Shown: positions 16,468 through 24,604 of the stretch, piece by piece | How the letters are laid out: each line of letters opens with the position of its first letter | Numbering within the stretch: the stretch's first letter is position 1 | DNA from: Paraburkholderia sp. BCC1885 | GTDB lineage: Bacteria; Pseudomonadota; Gammaproteobacteria; Burkholderiales; Burkholderiaceae | Assembly: GCF_900996235.1 (NCBI RefSeq) | Contig: NZ_CAAJGM010000221.1 | Location: forward strand, 1 to 36,503 | Reading direction: 5' to 3' | DNA length: 36,503 nucleotides | Made by a program: the position numbers and the translations under genes | Notes under the pieces: model-generated | Told to the model about the DNA's origin: nothing | What the model saw: the letters and a program-made list of their open reading frames with translations, nothing else | Database searches by the model: none

Positions 16468-16873
16468 GTCCCGTCTACCATGTTAAGGACGGCCAAAGAA
16501 CGGATCAATGCTGTCGTTAGGTGAGTGCCTCGCGCTGACGGTAGACTAAGAAGCTAGTGCCAGAGAAGTCAGTGAATTGTGGTACGTCGGACCTTCACGA
16601 CAGTATCACCGCAGAACCCGCTTGTGTGTGGGCTAGACCACGAAGACCGCGAGTCCCTACACATACCGGACTTAATATTTGCTGGTGTTGGCAGAGGGCC
16701 ATCACGGCCAAGCCGATCAAAAATCGCATCGTCTAGATCTACTGCTCGCCGGTTCTGATAACCAGATGAAGGAACTGGCTACGCAATTACGGGCATGACT
16801 AAATATCCGTCAATGAATCAGATAAAAACACGACTCCCGATTGCGAGACCGATATTTTCCGTTGACCATCGCG
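16468..16873. other. Intergenic stretch, nothing recognised
   Basis: No supported gene. It probably contains the minus-strand promoter of the membrane pair, but no clear -10/-35 pair was found, and no terminator for the lipoprotein gene ending elsewhere. Confidence 0.35.
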
Positions 16874-18730
16874 CTATGGTGCGTTGCTCCTGAACAACCT
16901 GATCAGTAAATTTTGGCTTTGTGCATTGTTGACGACGCCTTGAACTTGACCTGCCGTGATCGTTGAACAACCTGGAATAGATTCCCAGTAATTCGCTGTG
17001 CTTGGATCAAGCTCGAAGGCCTTGTGAATGTCGGTTGATATTGTTGCAGTCCATTTGAAGTGCGTAGGATCTATCTGCTCTCCGACAAGGGAGATCGCCG
17101 AATTTCCAGATGATGGAAAGATTCCTGTAATGCTGCCTTGTAGCGCGACCAATGGAGTAGCTGTATCGAAATAGCCGTAGCTCCAAGTGACAATACCGCT
17201 TGAGGGTCCCTTTGGAAATTGTTTGCCCCCAAACCCGAAGACTATCGGGGATTTTGTGTTGTCACTAAACGAGATCGGCCCTTGCCACTTCTTTCGGGCA
17301 GGGACAATGCTAGTGAGATCGATCGATTTGATACTTATGCCAGCGTTGCTTGCCTGCTCAGAGGTAAGGGTGGGATCCAGCTTCGCGCCATTACCAAGAT
17401 TCTGACCATAAGTGGGGCCAACAATTTCGTCTTGAAGCTGCAGCGAGTCGTTCCGACAGGTGGGGGTAAACGTTACTGATAGGCTGTCCATGGTTGACCG
17501 CGACCAATTGATGAGCGATCCACTGCCGCCGCCACCACTCGAACCACCATTCGAACCACCGCTGCCGGAACCACCACCACCGCCACTCGGGCCTTTAAAG
17601 TGAACTAATGTCCAGTTATATCCAGCATTTAGTCCCCAGACAAGGTCAAAATCGATGATTGATGAGAACGACACTGTCGTTGAGCCTAGTCCGCCCGCAC
17701 TCGCTGCACCGAATCCTGCACTTTTCGCGGCTTTGGCAGGTGCGGCCGGTTTTGCAGCCGGTTGCAGCTCGCCGAAGGCGCCTAGCAATTGGCTTTCAAT
17801 GTGCGGCGTAAGTGATGACGCAGCTGTACCGGCTGGTGGTTGACTTGCACCGATGGGCGGGTGCTCAGTAAGCGACCCATCTACCGTGTCGGCCGCATAC
17901 TTGGGCCCTGACGATCCGTAGAGATTAAAGCGCTGTGTGGCTTCAGCCGTAACGAGTCCATTTGCGAGTATTTCCTCGAATCCTAGGTCACCCTCAAGGC
18001 CTAGAGTTAATCCGCCCTCTGTTCGGACACCGCCATCTGCGCGGGCACCATCGCAACGATACTGAACACCTTTATCACCGAGAAGTTTGCCAATATCGAT
18101 GACGTAGTTGATATCGATGTCCCGGTCCTGAGTCAACGTAAGTTGCCCTCCGGCCGACAGAGTTCGATTAAATGTTGATGAAGTGAGACTATATAGAGGA
18201 GTGATGTGAGCGAGTGACGGGTTTAGGCCTTCGTTGTGAGTAACAGTAAGTGTCATATCAAAGGCTGCTACAAAATTATCTTCCCCAATATGTTTCCAAA
18301 GTGCAATTGATTCGGGCGTGCCTCCTGGCAAGGGCTTTCCGTTTTGGTCGACGGGTACCAGATGGTCGCGTACTGCGCGGTATAGCTCGCATGAAATATG
18401 GTCAACTAACATCTGCACAGTGGGAGACTGGTTGGCGGGTTGGCTATCAGTTCTCGAATAGGCGTCAATTTTTTTATCAACCCAGCGGTCCACTTTCTTG
18501 TCTTCAGCGACAGGGTCAGAGGCAGGGGCAGGGTCATCCCTCTTGAGCGCAGCTCGAACATCACTTGTCTTGAGCGTCTCCTCGTTAGCGGGCGGCAGAG
18601 CTTCAAATGGGGGCGAGGGAATCTGGCATCCCTCCAAGCTGGCAAAAATCGCTGAGTAAGCTAGCACCAACGAAGCCCATGCTCTCATTGTCAGCACTTG
18701 CCGATACCGAAGTCCGTTTTTTGAATTCAT
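16874..18730 (-). CDS. Large lipoprotein with Gly/Ser linker, unknown function
   Basis: From ATG 18728-18730 the product is 618 aa; an ATG at 18763 is also possible. The signal peptide ends in a lipobox-like FASLEGC, giving lipidated Cys35. A charged linker (DDPAPASDPVAEDKKVD) is followed by a domain containing CELYRAVRDHL and FDMTLTVTHNEGLNPSLA. Beta-rich stretches then alternate, including FDLVWGLNAGYNWTLVHF just before a low-complexity Gly/Ser run at 382-405. The last ~210 residues form a separate beta domain ending RLFRSNAP. The family is not recognised; the pattern suggests a cell-envelope protein. Base composition is lower in GC than the core. A small exported protein gene lies 120 bases upstream in the same direction. 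Confidence 0.75.
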   Translation of the reverse strand: MNSKNGLRYRQVLTMRAWASLVLAYSAIFASLEGCQIPSPPFEALPPANEETLKTSDVRAALKRDDPAPASDPVAEDKKVDRWVDKKIDAYSRTDSQPANQSPTVQMLVDHISCELYRAVRDHLVPVDQNGKPLPGGTPESIALWKHIGEDNFVAAFDMTLTVTHNEGLNPSLAHITPLYSLTSSTFNRTLSAGGQLTLTQDRDIDINYVIDIGKLLGDKGVQYRCDGARADGGVRTEGGLTLGLEGDLGFEEILANGLVTAEATQRFNLYGSSGPKYAADTVDGSLTEHPPIGASQPPAGTAASSLTPHIESQLLGAFGELQPAAKPAAPAKAAKSAGFGAASAGGLGSTTVSFSSIIDFDLVWGLNAGYNWTLVHFKGPSGGGGGSGSGGSNGGSSGGGGSGSLINWSRSTMDSLSVTFTPTCRNDSLQLQDEIVGPTYGQNLGNGAKLDPTLTSEQASNAGISIKSIDLTSIVPARKKWQGPISFSDNTKSPIVFGFGGKQFPKGPSSGIVTWSYGYFDTATPLVALQGSITGIFPSSGNSAISLVGEQIDPTHFKWTATISTDIHKAFELDPSTANYWESIPGCSTITAGQVQGVVNNAQSQNLLIRLFRSNAP

Positions 18731-18852
18731 ACTGAGGTACCTGTCGGGGATCTCGTGCCGCATCAAACTGCTACCGTCGGGAGGACCGCGCTCGCGTCAA
18801 CCGACATCTAGTTGATACGCTTGACTATTAAGTCGGACATCGGCGGCGGCCA

Positions 18853-19443
18853 CTACTTTGACGGGGGATTATTTGGCACATAGCCTGGAAGCGGATAGGC
18901 GGTTCCTGTGACATATAGGTTCACGCTAATCGCGCTGTTAGGTAGTGCGCCAACGACCTGGATGCCTGCGGCCCCCGCGGCCAAACGCATGTTGACAAGC
19001 GCGCTACCGCCAAATATCTTGCCAGCCGACGCCTGAACCGGGAGAACCGTGTCAGTTCCAAGCGAGAGAATGACCATCGGCGCCACGTCACCGGTAACGT
19101 ATATCCAATACGACACGAAAGTCGCATCTAGCCCGTAACCGTCGCCATACAGATCATTCATCAGCGGAACCGGCCCCTCGAATGCCCCAGAGGGATCGGT
19201 CGTAGCGGAAAACCCGATCACGGAACACTGAGTGAATCCGCCAACTCCCTGAGCGAACGCGGGTAACGCCGAAGCGAGCGGCACCGGTGTCACGCCGGCC
19301 ACCTGTGCCGGCGCATGTACGGGGATATTCGAATAAGATCCCGTACAGGTGGCCTGAACCACCGGCGTGACGGTTAGCAGCGCAAGCAAAACTGGAATCG
19401 CACAGACGAGATGTCGGGTTTGAAAGCTGAAAGGCTGTGTCAC
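18853..19443 (-). CDS. Exported protein, unknown function
   Basis: GTG 19441-19443 is the start, with a strong GGGAGGA 5 bases upstream. The 196-aa product has a Sec signal peptide (LVCAIPVLLALLTVTPVVQA|TC). The mature part has two Cys (TCTGSY, TQCSV) that could form a disulfide, is beta-rich, lacks charged residues in long stretches and ends PLPGYVPNNPPSK. No family is recognised. It lies upstream of the lipoprotein gene on the same strand, so the two may be co-transcribed and work together in the envelope. Confidence 0.65.
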   Translation of the reverse strand: MTQPFSFQTRHLVCAIPVLLALLTVTPVVQATCTGSYSNIPVHAPAQVAGVTPVPLASALPAFAQGVGGFTQCSVIGFSATTDPSGAFEGPVPLMNDLYGDGYGLDATFVSYWIYVTGDVAPMVILSLGTDTVLPVQASAGKIFGGSALVNMRLAAGAAGIQVVGALPNSAISVNLYVTGTAYPLPGYVPNNPPSK

Positions 19444-20040
19444 CGACGTCCTCCCATATTTTTTACTTCGACGGGAACGTACTGCGCGGTATCGCTGTTC
19501 GCCTCAACTTGCGTTCGTACTTGGCTATCGCTCCACGACGTCGTTCATCCGCCCAAAGCAAGAACCAACAAACCACTAAGCATGAACTGTTTCAAGACAT
19601 GCATGCTCGTCTCCGCTTCACAGACAAATCACTCCCACCATGCCGACGGCGTATAAGCAGTGAGACAGAGCGGTACGGCGAGCCGGGGGTTACGACGAAG
19701 GATGGTGCATAACGGGGCCCCCGACATATGAATGATTTCGCGAGCAACGTGTCGTGCGTTTTCTCGAATAAGGGTAGTCAAGGCTTCGCAATAGTCAAGA
19801 AATGGGGTGCGAAACTAGACTAGGTTATATCAGCCCACAAAAATGTGGCGCACTCGGGACCTCCCCAACATCATCGACTAGATAGGCATTGCTTCGCCGT
19901 TGCAGCGCTGGCACACTGATGGCACAGCGACAATGAAAGCACGGGATAGCCAGCGATTGGAAATTTCGTCAAACGTCACGTAAGTTGCTGAACTTATTGA
20001 TCTTCAGTTATCGCAGACTCTCCTTACCTACCATGAAAAA
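19444..20040. other. Right edge of the accessory region, no gene
   Basis: No supported gene in ~600 bases up to the tRNA-Thr half-copy. In particular no integrase gene lies next to the attachment scar, where one is often found. Confidence 0.45.
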
Positions 20041-20093
20041 CGCATTCGTAATGCGAAGGTCGGGGGTTCGATTCCTCTTTCCGGCACCAACAG
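20041..20093 (+). repeat. tRNA-Thr 3' half-copy: attachment-site scar
   Basis: Positions 20041-20089 equal the last 49 bases of the tRNA-Thr(CGU) gene (anticodon stem to CCA), and the match continues four bases (ACAG) past the CCA. One mismatch follows, then a further TCAAGCA match. The 5' half of the tRNA is absent. A break at the anticodon stem-loop is the usual footprint of tyrosine-integrase islands. Core DNA and a strong terminator follow on the right, so the island side is on the left. Orientation is opposite to the intact tRNA at 1192-1267. Confidence 0.85.
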
Positions 20094-20101
20094 ATTCAAG
20101 C

Positions 20102-20132
20102 AAAAAGCCCAGTCCTCGTGACTGGGCTTTTT
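20102..20132 (+). terminator. Strong intrinsic terminator, probably the original tRNA-Thr terminator
   Basis: AAAAAGCCCAGTC (20102-20114) pairs with GACTGGGCTTTTT (20120-20132) around a 5-base loop. It lies 12 bases past the tRNA half-copy and probably terminated the tRNA-Thr gene before island insertion. Confidence 0.9.
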
Positions 20133-20642
20133 GCTTTGGGGGCTCGGTTAGTCTGCAGCGACTGGCCAGATGCAACGTGCATTTGTCCTTTCGTGGTTAT
20201 AGGTAAAAACAACGTCAAACGCGTCAACGGAAATCGTGAAAGCGTCGTTAACCTAAAAACAGGCATGCCGTTGCGAATTTCGAATTAAGCAAAGATGCGG
20301 AGCAACGGTACCGCAATGCAGCAAAGAAAATTGCTTAAGGCTCCTGATGATTAATCGCCGCGATAATGCACGTACACGTCCCGTTGCGGCGCAGCAATTC
20401 CGCGCCGCAGGCGAGTGTTAAACGCGCAGCGCGCCGGCAGGCGGACCAAAGCACCACGGCACAACGACCGGACAACTGGCCAGAAACAGCACGAGCGTTA
20501 AATTCTATTCAATCGAATTCAAGCCAAGTGATGATGTGCCGTTAAAGCAACAAACCGCGAATGAAAAGCTGTGTTGCGCGATTGCAGCACTGGCGCAAAA
20601 CGGGGACCGAGGCAGATAATCGGTTCGTACAGGAGAAATGTC
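20133..20642. other. Intergenic, promoter region of the small gene at 20643
   Basis: About 500 bases without a supported gene. It is mixed in composition, with AT-rich patches near 20280-20360 and 20500. The promoter of the 49-aa gene must be in its right part, but no clear consensus is seen. Confidence 0.4.
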
Positions 20643-20792
20643 ATGGATGCCAAACCGCCCAAGATTCCGACCCCGGATAAAGTTTTCAGTCCGGATCCGG
20701 AACCCGCTGGTGTTGAGTTCCTCGGCGCCGAACTGCCTGAGCATGTTCGCGCGTTCTTCGACGAACAACGCAAGTCGTGCGAGCAGAAATAG
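20643..20792 (+). CDS. Hypothetical 49-aa protein
   Basis: ATG 20643 has AGGAG 7 bases upstream. The product (MDAKPPKIPTPDKVFSPDPE, then FLGAELPEHVRAFFDEQRKS) is soluble, proline-rich at the start and helical at the end. Overlapping frames read from ATG 20638 lack the good spacing. It is probably a small conserved core gene of the lineage; function unknown. Confidence 0.6.
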   Translation: MDAKPPKIPTPDKVFSPDPEPAGVEFLGAELPEHVRAFFDEQRKSCEQK

Positions 20793-21007
20793 CCCTCGGC
20801 TGGCGCGCTGCAACATCGGGGCGGCGCTTTTTGCACGTCGCCGCTGAGGATGCGCGCGCCTCCTACGTCGGTGGCGGCCGCCGGCATTAGCCGGCCGTCG
20901 TGCACGCTGGGCTAGCCCTGCGTGGATGGTTACGCGTCTCAAGCCACGCCGCCTCCCGTCCGCATCGTTTATTCTCTGGCTTTTCCGCTTCGACCGTCCG
21001 GTCGTCC

Positions 21008-21610
21008 ATGCTCATGAACCGTTTGTACCGTAGTGGCGTGCTGGGTGCGCTCGCGCTGTCAGCCGCACTGGCTCTTGCGCCCGCACCGGCGCATGCTGAC
21101 AGCGATGACACCGCCTTGACCAATCTCATCTCACTCGTCTCGCAGCGGCTCACGCTGGCCGAACCGGTGGCGCGCTGGAAATGGGCCCATCATCAGGACA
21201 TCACCGATCCGCCGCGTGAAGCCGCCTTGCTCGCCGACGTCACCCGGCGCGCCGCCGCCGCGCAAGTCGACCCGGCGTTCGCGCGAGCATTCTTTCAAGA
21301 CCAGATCGACGCCAGCAAGGAAGTGCAAAACGCGCTTTTCGCCACATGGCGCAGCACCCGACCGCCCGAAGGGGCGCCGCCCGACCTCGCCACCAGCACC
21401 CGTCCGCAACTCGATCAGCTCACCAAGTCGCTGATCGCCGGGCTCGCGCGCGTGCAGACGCTGCGCGTGGCGGACGACTGTCCGTCACGCGTCGCACAAG
21501 GCATTGCTAACTGGAAGACACTCACGCGCTATGACTCCGCGCGCTCGGGCGCCCTCACCCATGCACTCGGTCACGTGTGCGAATCGGGCGGGGTCGGCGC
21601 AACCGGCTAA
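21008..21610 (+). CDS. Periplasmic chorismate mutase, AroQ gamma type
   Basis: The 200-aa product starts at ATG 21008 or 21014; a frame from 20900 would put 36 unlikely residues before the signal peptide. The signal peptide is LGALALSAALALAPAPAHA|DSDD. The mature protein follows the exported chorismate mutase pattern: LISLVSQRLTLAEPVARWKW (catalytic Arg and Lys helix), then FARAFFQDQIDASKEVQ, the helix that carries Gln/Glu active-site residues in this family. The C-terminal half includes Cys residues (DDCPSR, HVCES) likely to form a disulfide. It converts chorismate to prephenate outside the cytoplasm. It ends 5 bases before the convergent exonuclease gene. Confidence 0.85.
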   Translation: MLMNRLYRSGVLGALALSAALALAPAPAHADSDDTALTNLISLVSQRLTLAEPVARWKWAHHQDITDPPREAALLADVTRRAAAAQVDPAFARAFFQDQIDASKEVQNALFATWRSTRPPEGAPPDLATSTRPQLDQLTKSLIAGLARVQTLRVADDCPSRVAQGIANWKTLTRYDSARSGALTHALGHVCESGGVGATG

Positions 21611-21615
21611 GCGGC

Positions 21616-22782
21616 CTAGGCGACGCTGGCAGTGCTTACGGCGGTGGAAACGCCAAGCGGCATCACCCGCAGACCACGTGCAAGATGCGTCTGCAGAATG
21701 CGGTAGGTAGAGAGTTCGAACCCACCGGTGACGCCCACCGCGCTCGAGCGCGATGCGTGCAGACTCGCCGCCTCGGCGAGCGTCGGCGCATGGCCGACGT
21801 AGCGCCAGCGGTCGATTACATGAAAGGCGCGCGCTTGCACCTCTGCATCGCGTTCTTCAAACACAATTGGACCGTCGAATGGCCAAGGGGCATCGACAGG
21901 ATCGCTTTTCGCAATGCGCGGCAGACGGTTTTGCCCCGGCCGCAGCGTCGCGATCCATTGAGCCTCCGCGAGCATGGCACCCAGTTCGCCGCCCGTCGCC
22001 AGCCATTCCACCCGCCGTACTTGCTGGGCCAGCCGCATATCCTTCGAAGATCGACGCTCGCCCGTCAGATGCGAGCGCAGGCGCTGTCGGACCCGCACAC
22101 TGCGTCCGACATAGAGCGGCACATCCCCTTCGCCAAAGAAAGCATAGATGCCACAGCCGGCTGGCGCCGTGTCCAGCAGATCTTCCGTGATCTCGCCCGC
22201 CAGCCGATAGCGGCGGAGCGTGCGCTCGATCTGCATCTGCAATGTCTCGACCGGGACCAACCCATGCAGACGCTGCCAAAACTGCCACAGCAGATCGGCG
22301 TCAGCCAAGGCGCGGTGGCGGTCAGAGGGGACCAGCGCGTGACGTTCGACGAGGGCGTCGAGGCCGTGCCGCTTTTCCGCCGGAAAAAGCGCGCGCGACA
22401 GGCGCACCGTACACAGCACATCCGGATTGAAAGCCAGACCCGCGCGTCGGAACTCGCTGCGCAGGAAACCGCGGTCGAAACTTGCGTTATGCGCAACAAA
22501 CAGCTTGCCATCGAGCCGCTCGAAAAGCCCAGGAGCGATGGAGTCGAAGGTGGGCGCGCCGCGCACCATGGCGTCGGTAATGCCGGTCAGTTGCTGGATA
22601 AATGGCGGAATCGGCTGCTGCGGATCCACCAGCGTACTCCAGCGCGAGACACCCTCCGCCCCCACTTCGACGACACCGACTTCGGTGATGCGATGCTCGC
22701 CGGTTGAACCGCCGGTGGTCTCGAGATCGACAAACACGATCGGCGTATCGATCGCGGGGTTCTGCAGAAGCTGTTCAGGCAT
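21616..22782 (-). CDS. DnaQ-like 3'-5' exonuclease fused to a GIY-YIG (UvrC/Cho-like) domain
   Basis: From ATG 22780-22782 the product is 388 aa; an earlier in-frame start at 22881 is unlikely and no clear Shine-Dalgarno is visible. Exo motif I is FVDLETTGG (Asp19, Glu21), motif II VAHNASFDRGF (Asp103) and motif III HRALADADLL (His156, Asp161), as in DNA polymerase III epsilon. Residues ~208-285 are a GIY-YIG nuclease (GCGIYAFFGEGDVPLYVGRS), like the N-terminal part of UvrC and Cho. The combination suggests a repair nuclease rather than the replicative proofreading subunit. Confidence 0.88.
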   Translation of the reverse strand: MPEQLLQNPAIDTPIVFVDLETTGGSTGEHRITEVGVVEVGAEGVSRWSTLVDPQQPIPPFIQQLTGITDAMVRGAPTFDSIAPGLFERLDGKLFVAHNASFDRGFLRSEFRRAGLAFNPDVLCTVRLSRALFPAEKRHGLDALVERHALVPSDRHRALADADLLWQFWQRLHGLVPVETLQMQIERTLRRYRLAGEITEDLLDTAPAGCGIYAFFGEGDVPLYVGRSVRVRQRLRSHLTGERRSSKDMRLAQQVRRVEWLATGGELGAMLAEAQWIATLRPGQNRLPRIAKSDPVDAPWPFDGPIVFEERDAEVQARAFHVIDRWRYVGHAPTLAEAASLHASRSSAVGVTGGFELSTYRILQTHLARGLRVMPLGVSTAVSTASVA

Positions 22783-23143
22783 GAGGAAAGGTAGATTTCG
22801 GTGCGAAGTTTGCGGCAAGTATGCACCAGTTGGCACGCGAAGATGCGGGTGGCAGGGGCGTTTTAACGCTAGCGGGGGCAAACGGCGGCGCTTCGGACGC
22901 CTCTTTCAGGTTCTTGATTGTGAGGGGCGCGATTATGTTTCATGGCGCTACTCCGCAAAACTTTGTTGCTTTTATACTCGAAAACCCTGGGTGAATCGCG
23001 ATTACTGGATGTCGCCAAGTTGCGATGATTGAATGCAACTTCAAACTGAGGTCTCTTATACCCGATTCCAGCATGCCGGATGCGCGGGATGCCACTGTCA
23101 GCGTGTAAACGAAAAAATGCGCAAACACATTCCGTTCACGCAT
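22783..23143. other. Intergenic stretch upstream of the exonuclease gene
   Basis: No supported gene in about 360 bases. It should hold the minus-strand promoter of the exonuclease gene and ends at the terminator of the cold-shock gene. Confidence 0.4.
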
Positions 23144-23174
23144 AAAAAAGCCCTCGTCATCGCGAGGGCTTTTT
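23144..23174 (-). terminator. Terminator of the cold-shock gene (works both ways)
   Basis: AAAAAGCCCTCG (23145-23156) pairs with CGAGGGCTTTTT (23163-23174). T-runs appear on both strands, so it can stop the cold-shock transcript and any plus-strand transcript. Confidence 0.88.
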
Positions 23175-23220
23175 CTTCGCTCCGACATTCAGTACATGGA
23201 CTGAGCGCGAAACGGCCAAC

Positions 23221-23424
23221 TTACAGGGGCTGAATGTTTGCTGCCTGCTTGCCCTTGGGGCCCGTCTTCACTTCGAAGGAGACGCGCTGGTTTTCCTTGA
23301 GCGACTTGAAACCTTCGCTACGAATTTCTGAGAAGTGCGCAAACAGGTCGTCACCGCCGGAGTCCGATGTGATGAAGCCAAAGCCCTTAGCATCGTTGAA
23401 CCATTTTACGATACCGGTTTCCAT
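23221..23424 (-). CDS. Cold-shock protein (CspA family)
   Basis: From ATG 23422-23424 the product is 67 aa, the normal length for a single cold-shock domain, with GAGGGAAA upstream. METGIVKWFNDAKGFGFIT contains RNP1 (KGFGFI), and DDLFAHF is RNP2. It binds single-stranded nucleic acid and acts as an RNA chaperone. The upstream interval is long, as expected for genes controlled through a 5' leader. Which paralogue (A, C, D, E) cannot be told. Confidence 0.95.
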   Translation of the reverse strand: METGIVKWFNDAKGFGFITSDSGGDDLFAHFSEIRSEGFKSLKENQRVSFEVKTGPKGKQAANIQPL

Positions 23425-23836
23425 ATTCCAGTTTCCCTCGAGATTTTTGATTAAAACGGGCAATGCCCTCATGCCGATTACGATATGCCTGAGATAGGGG
23501 CGTAGAGGTGATAACTCATCACAACTGCCAATCGAGAATCCAGCTTTGCCGTTATACGGGGAAGAAAGATAGATCGTCAAGAGAATTTTTAATTGACGCT
23601 TATCAGGTTAAACCATAAGGAAACGGCGCCTGATGCGGCTCAATAAATGGGCCCTTCTTAAGTAAGAACAGAATAATCCGATGTCATTCTTACTCTGCAA
23701 TGCTCCATTTTGCATAATCAGGAAAATTCTCCCGCCAACTGTAACAAAACATGACATTCGTAAGTGTTTGTCCGGGTTGTTCCAGTAAACGGCGCCCAGC
23801 ATGATGGTTAAGCGCAGTACGTATCAGGAGATTGCC
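23425..23836. other. Leader and promoter interval of the divergent csp and 23837 genes
   Basis: AT-rich, without genes. It contains TTCTTA-type repeats: TTCTTA (23655-23660), AGTAAGAA (23661-23668) and TTCTTACT (23687-23694). The last two form a perfect 8-bp inverted pair. A structured csp leader or an operator is possible. Confidence 0.4.
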
Positions 23837-24082
23837 ATGCTACTGAATGAACTCCACCGCCTCACCGCCTGGCTCAGTCACTCGATTCACAAGTCCCCCG
23901 CTAACGGAACGACACCCGCAGCCCCCAACTCCGTATTCGACTTCGATCCAATGTGGCACGGCGATCACTGGCAAAACCTGCTGTCTTCCCCGATGGACGC
24001 TCGGCACTATGTAATGGAAGACTGGAGCGTGGCAGGAGGGGCGGATTTCGCGACAGCAGAACTGGCCAGCGAAATTCGCTAA
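23837..24082 (+). CDS. Hypothetical 81-aa protein
   Basis: ATG 23837 has AGGAGA 5 bases upstream; an in-frame start at 23801 lacks this. The product starts MLLNELHRLTAWLSHSIHKS and has an acidic, aromatic-rich C-terminus (DFDPMWHGDHWQNLLSSPMD). No signal peptide or known motif. It is divergent from the cold-shock gene and probably a lineage-specific core protein. Confidence 0.55.
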   Translation: MLLNELHRLTAWLSHSIHKSPANGTTPAAPNSVFDFDPMWHGDHWQNLLSSPMDARHYVMEDWSVAGGADFATAELASEIR

Positions 24083-24101
24083 AAAATCCCAGCAACGGGA
24101 C

Positions 24102-24190
24102 AAAAAAAGCGCGACTGGGAAGTCGCGCCGACAAAGGTTTGGAGATCTTTTTCGTCAACGAAAAAGTCCGCTTCGAAAAGCAGAAAGTCC
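24102..24190 (-). ncRNA. Candidate small RNA opposite the porin leader
   Basis: On the minus strand a possible -10 (TATACT, 24191-24196) is followed by three stem-loops: GCTTTTCGAAGC (~24170-24181), a perfect 9-bp stem CTTTTTCGT/ACGAAAAAG (24147-24166), and GCGCGACT/AGTCGCGC (24109-24128) ending in GCTTTTTTTG. The last is a canonical intrinsic terminator on the minus strand, yet no minus-strand gene lies upstream. No good -35 was found. A ~80-nt sRNA is the simplest explanation. Confidence 0.45.
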
Positions 24191-24604
24191 AGTATACCGC
24201 CGCGCCATCCAGAAATTGGCGGTGCAATCGGCAATCATCTATTGCACTTCCACCAACAATGACGATTTTTCATTGTTTTTCCGTTGTTTTTTTGCGTCGT
24301 TTCATGTAGCAATTGAGCAACGCACCACGGTTGACACAATCACCCCCTACCCTTCCAGCTGGCGCAAAGCCTTCTCCAGCAAGGCTCGGACGAACATCGC
24401 CAATAATTGCGCGTCAAGGAATACTTTATTGCGCAAATCGGAATGCCCGCTGGCCGACCACGTCCCTACACTCTGCCTGTCCGGAAACAAGCGCGCTTGA
24501 TGTACCGCGCGTTTTCACGCAGTTCATCGCCTCTCGCAGCGCAAGCGTGACGTTTCCTTGAAGCCTGGGTTTCCAAAGCCCATCCTGTTCTCGGAGTTAC
24601 AAAG
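24191..24604. other. Porin upstream region
   Basis: No gene. It should hold the porin promoter and leader; no clear consensus promoter was identified. It may also hold the promoter of the candidate minus-strand RNA. Confidence 0.4.

Noticed and set aside
21577..22707. 376-codon plus-strand frame opposite the exonuclease gene
   Set aside because: The minus-strand protein has clear exonuclease and GIY-YIG motifs; this frame has none.
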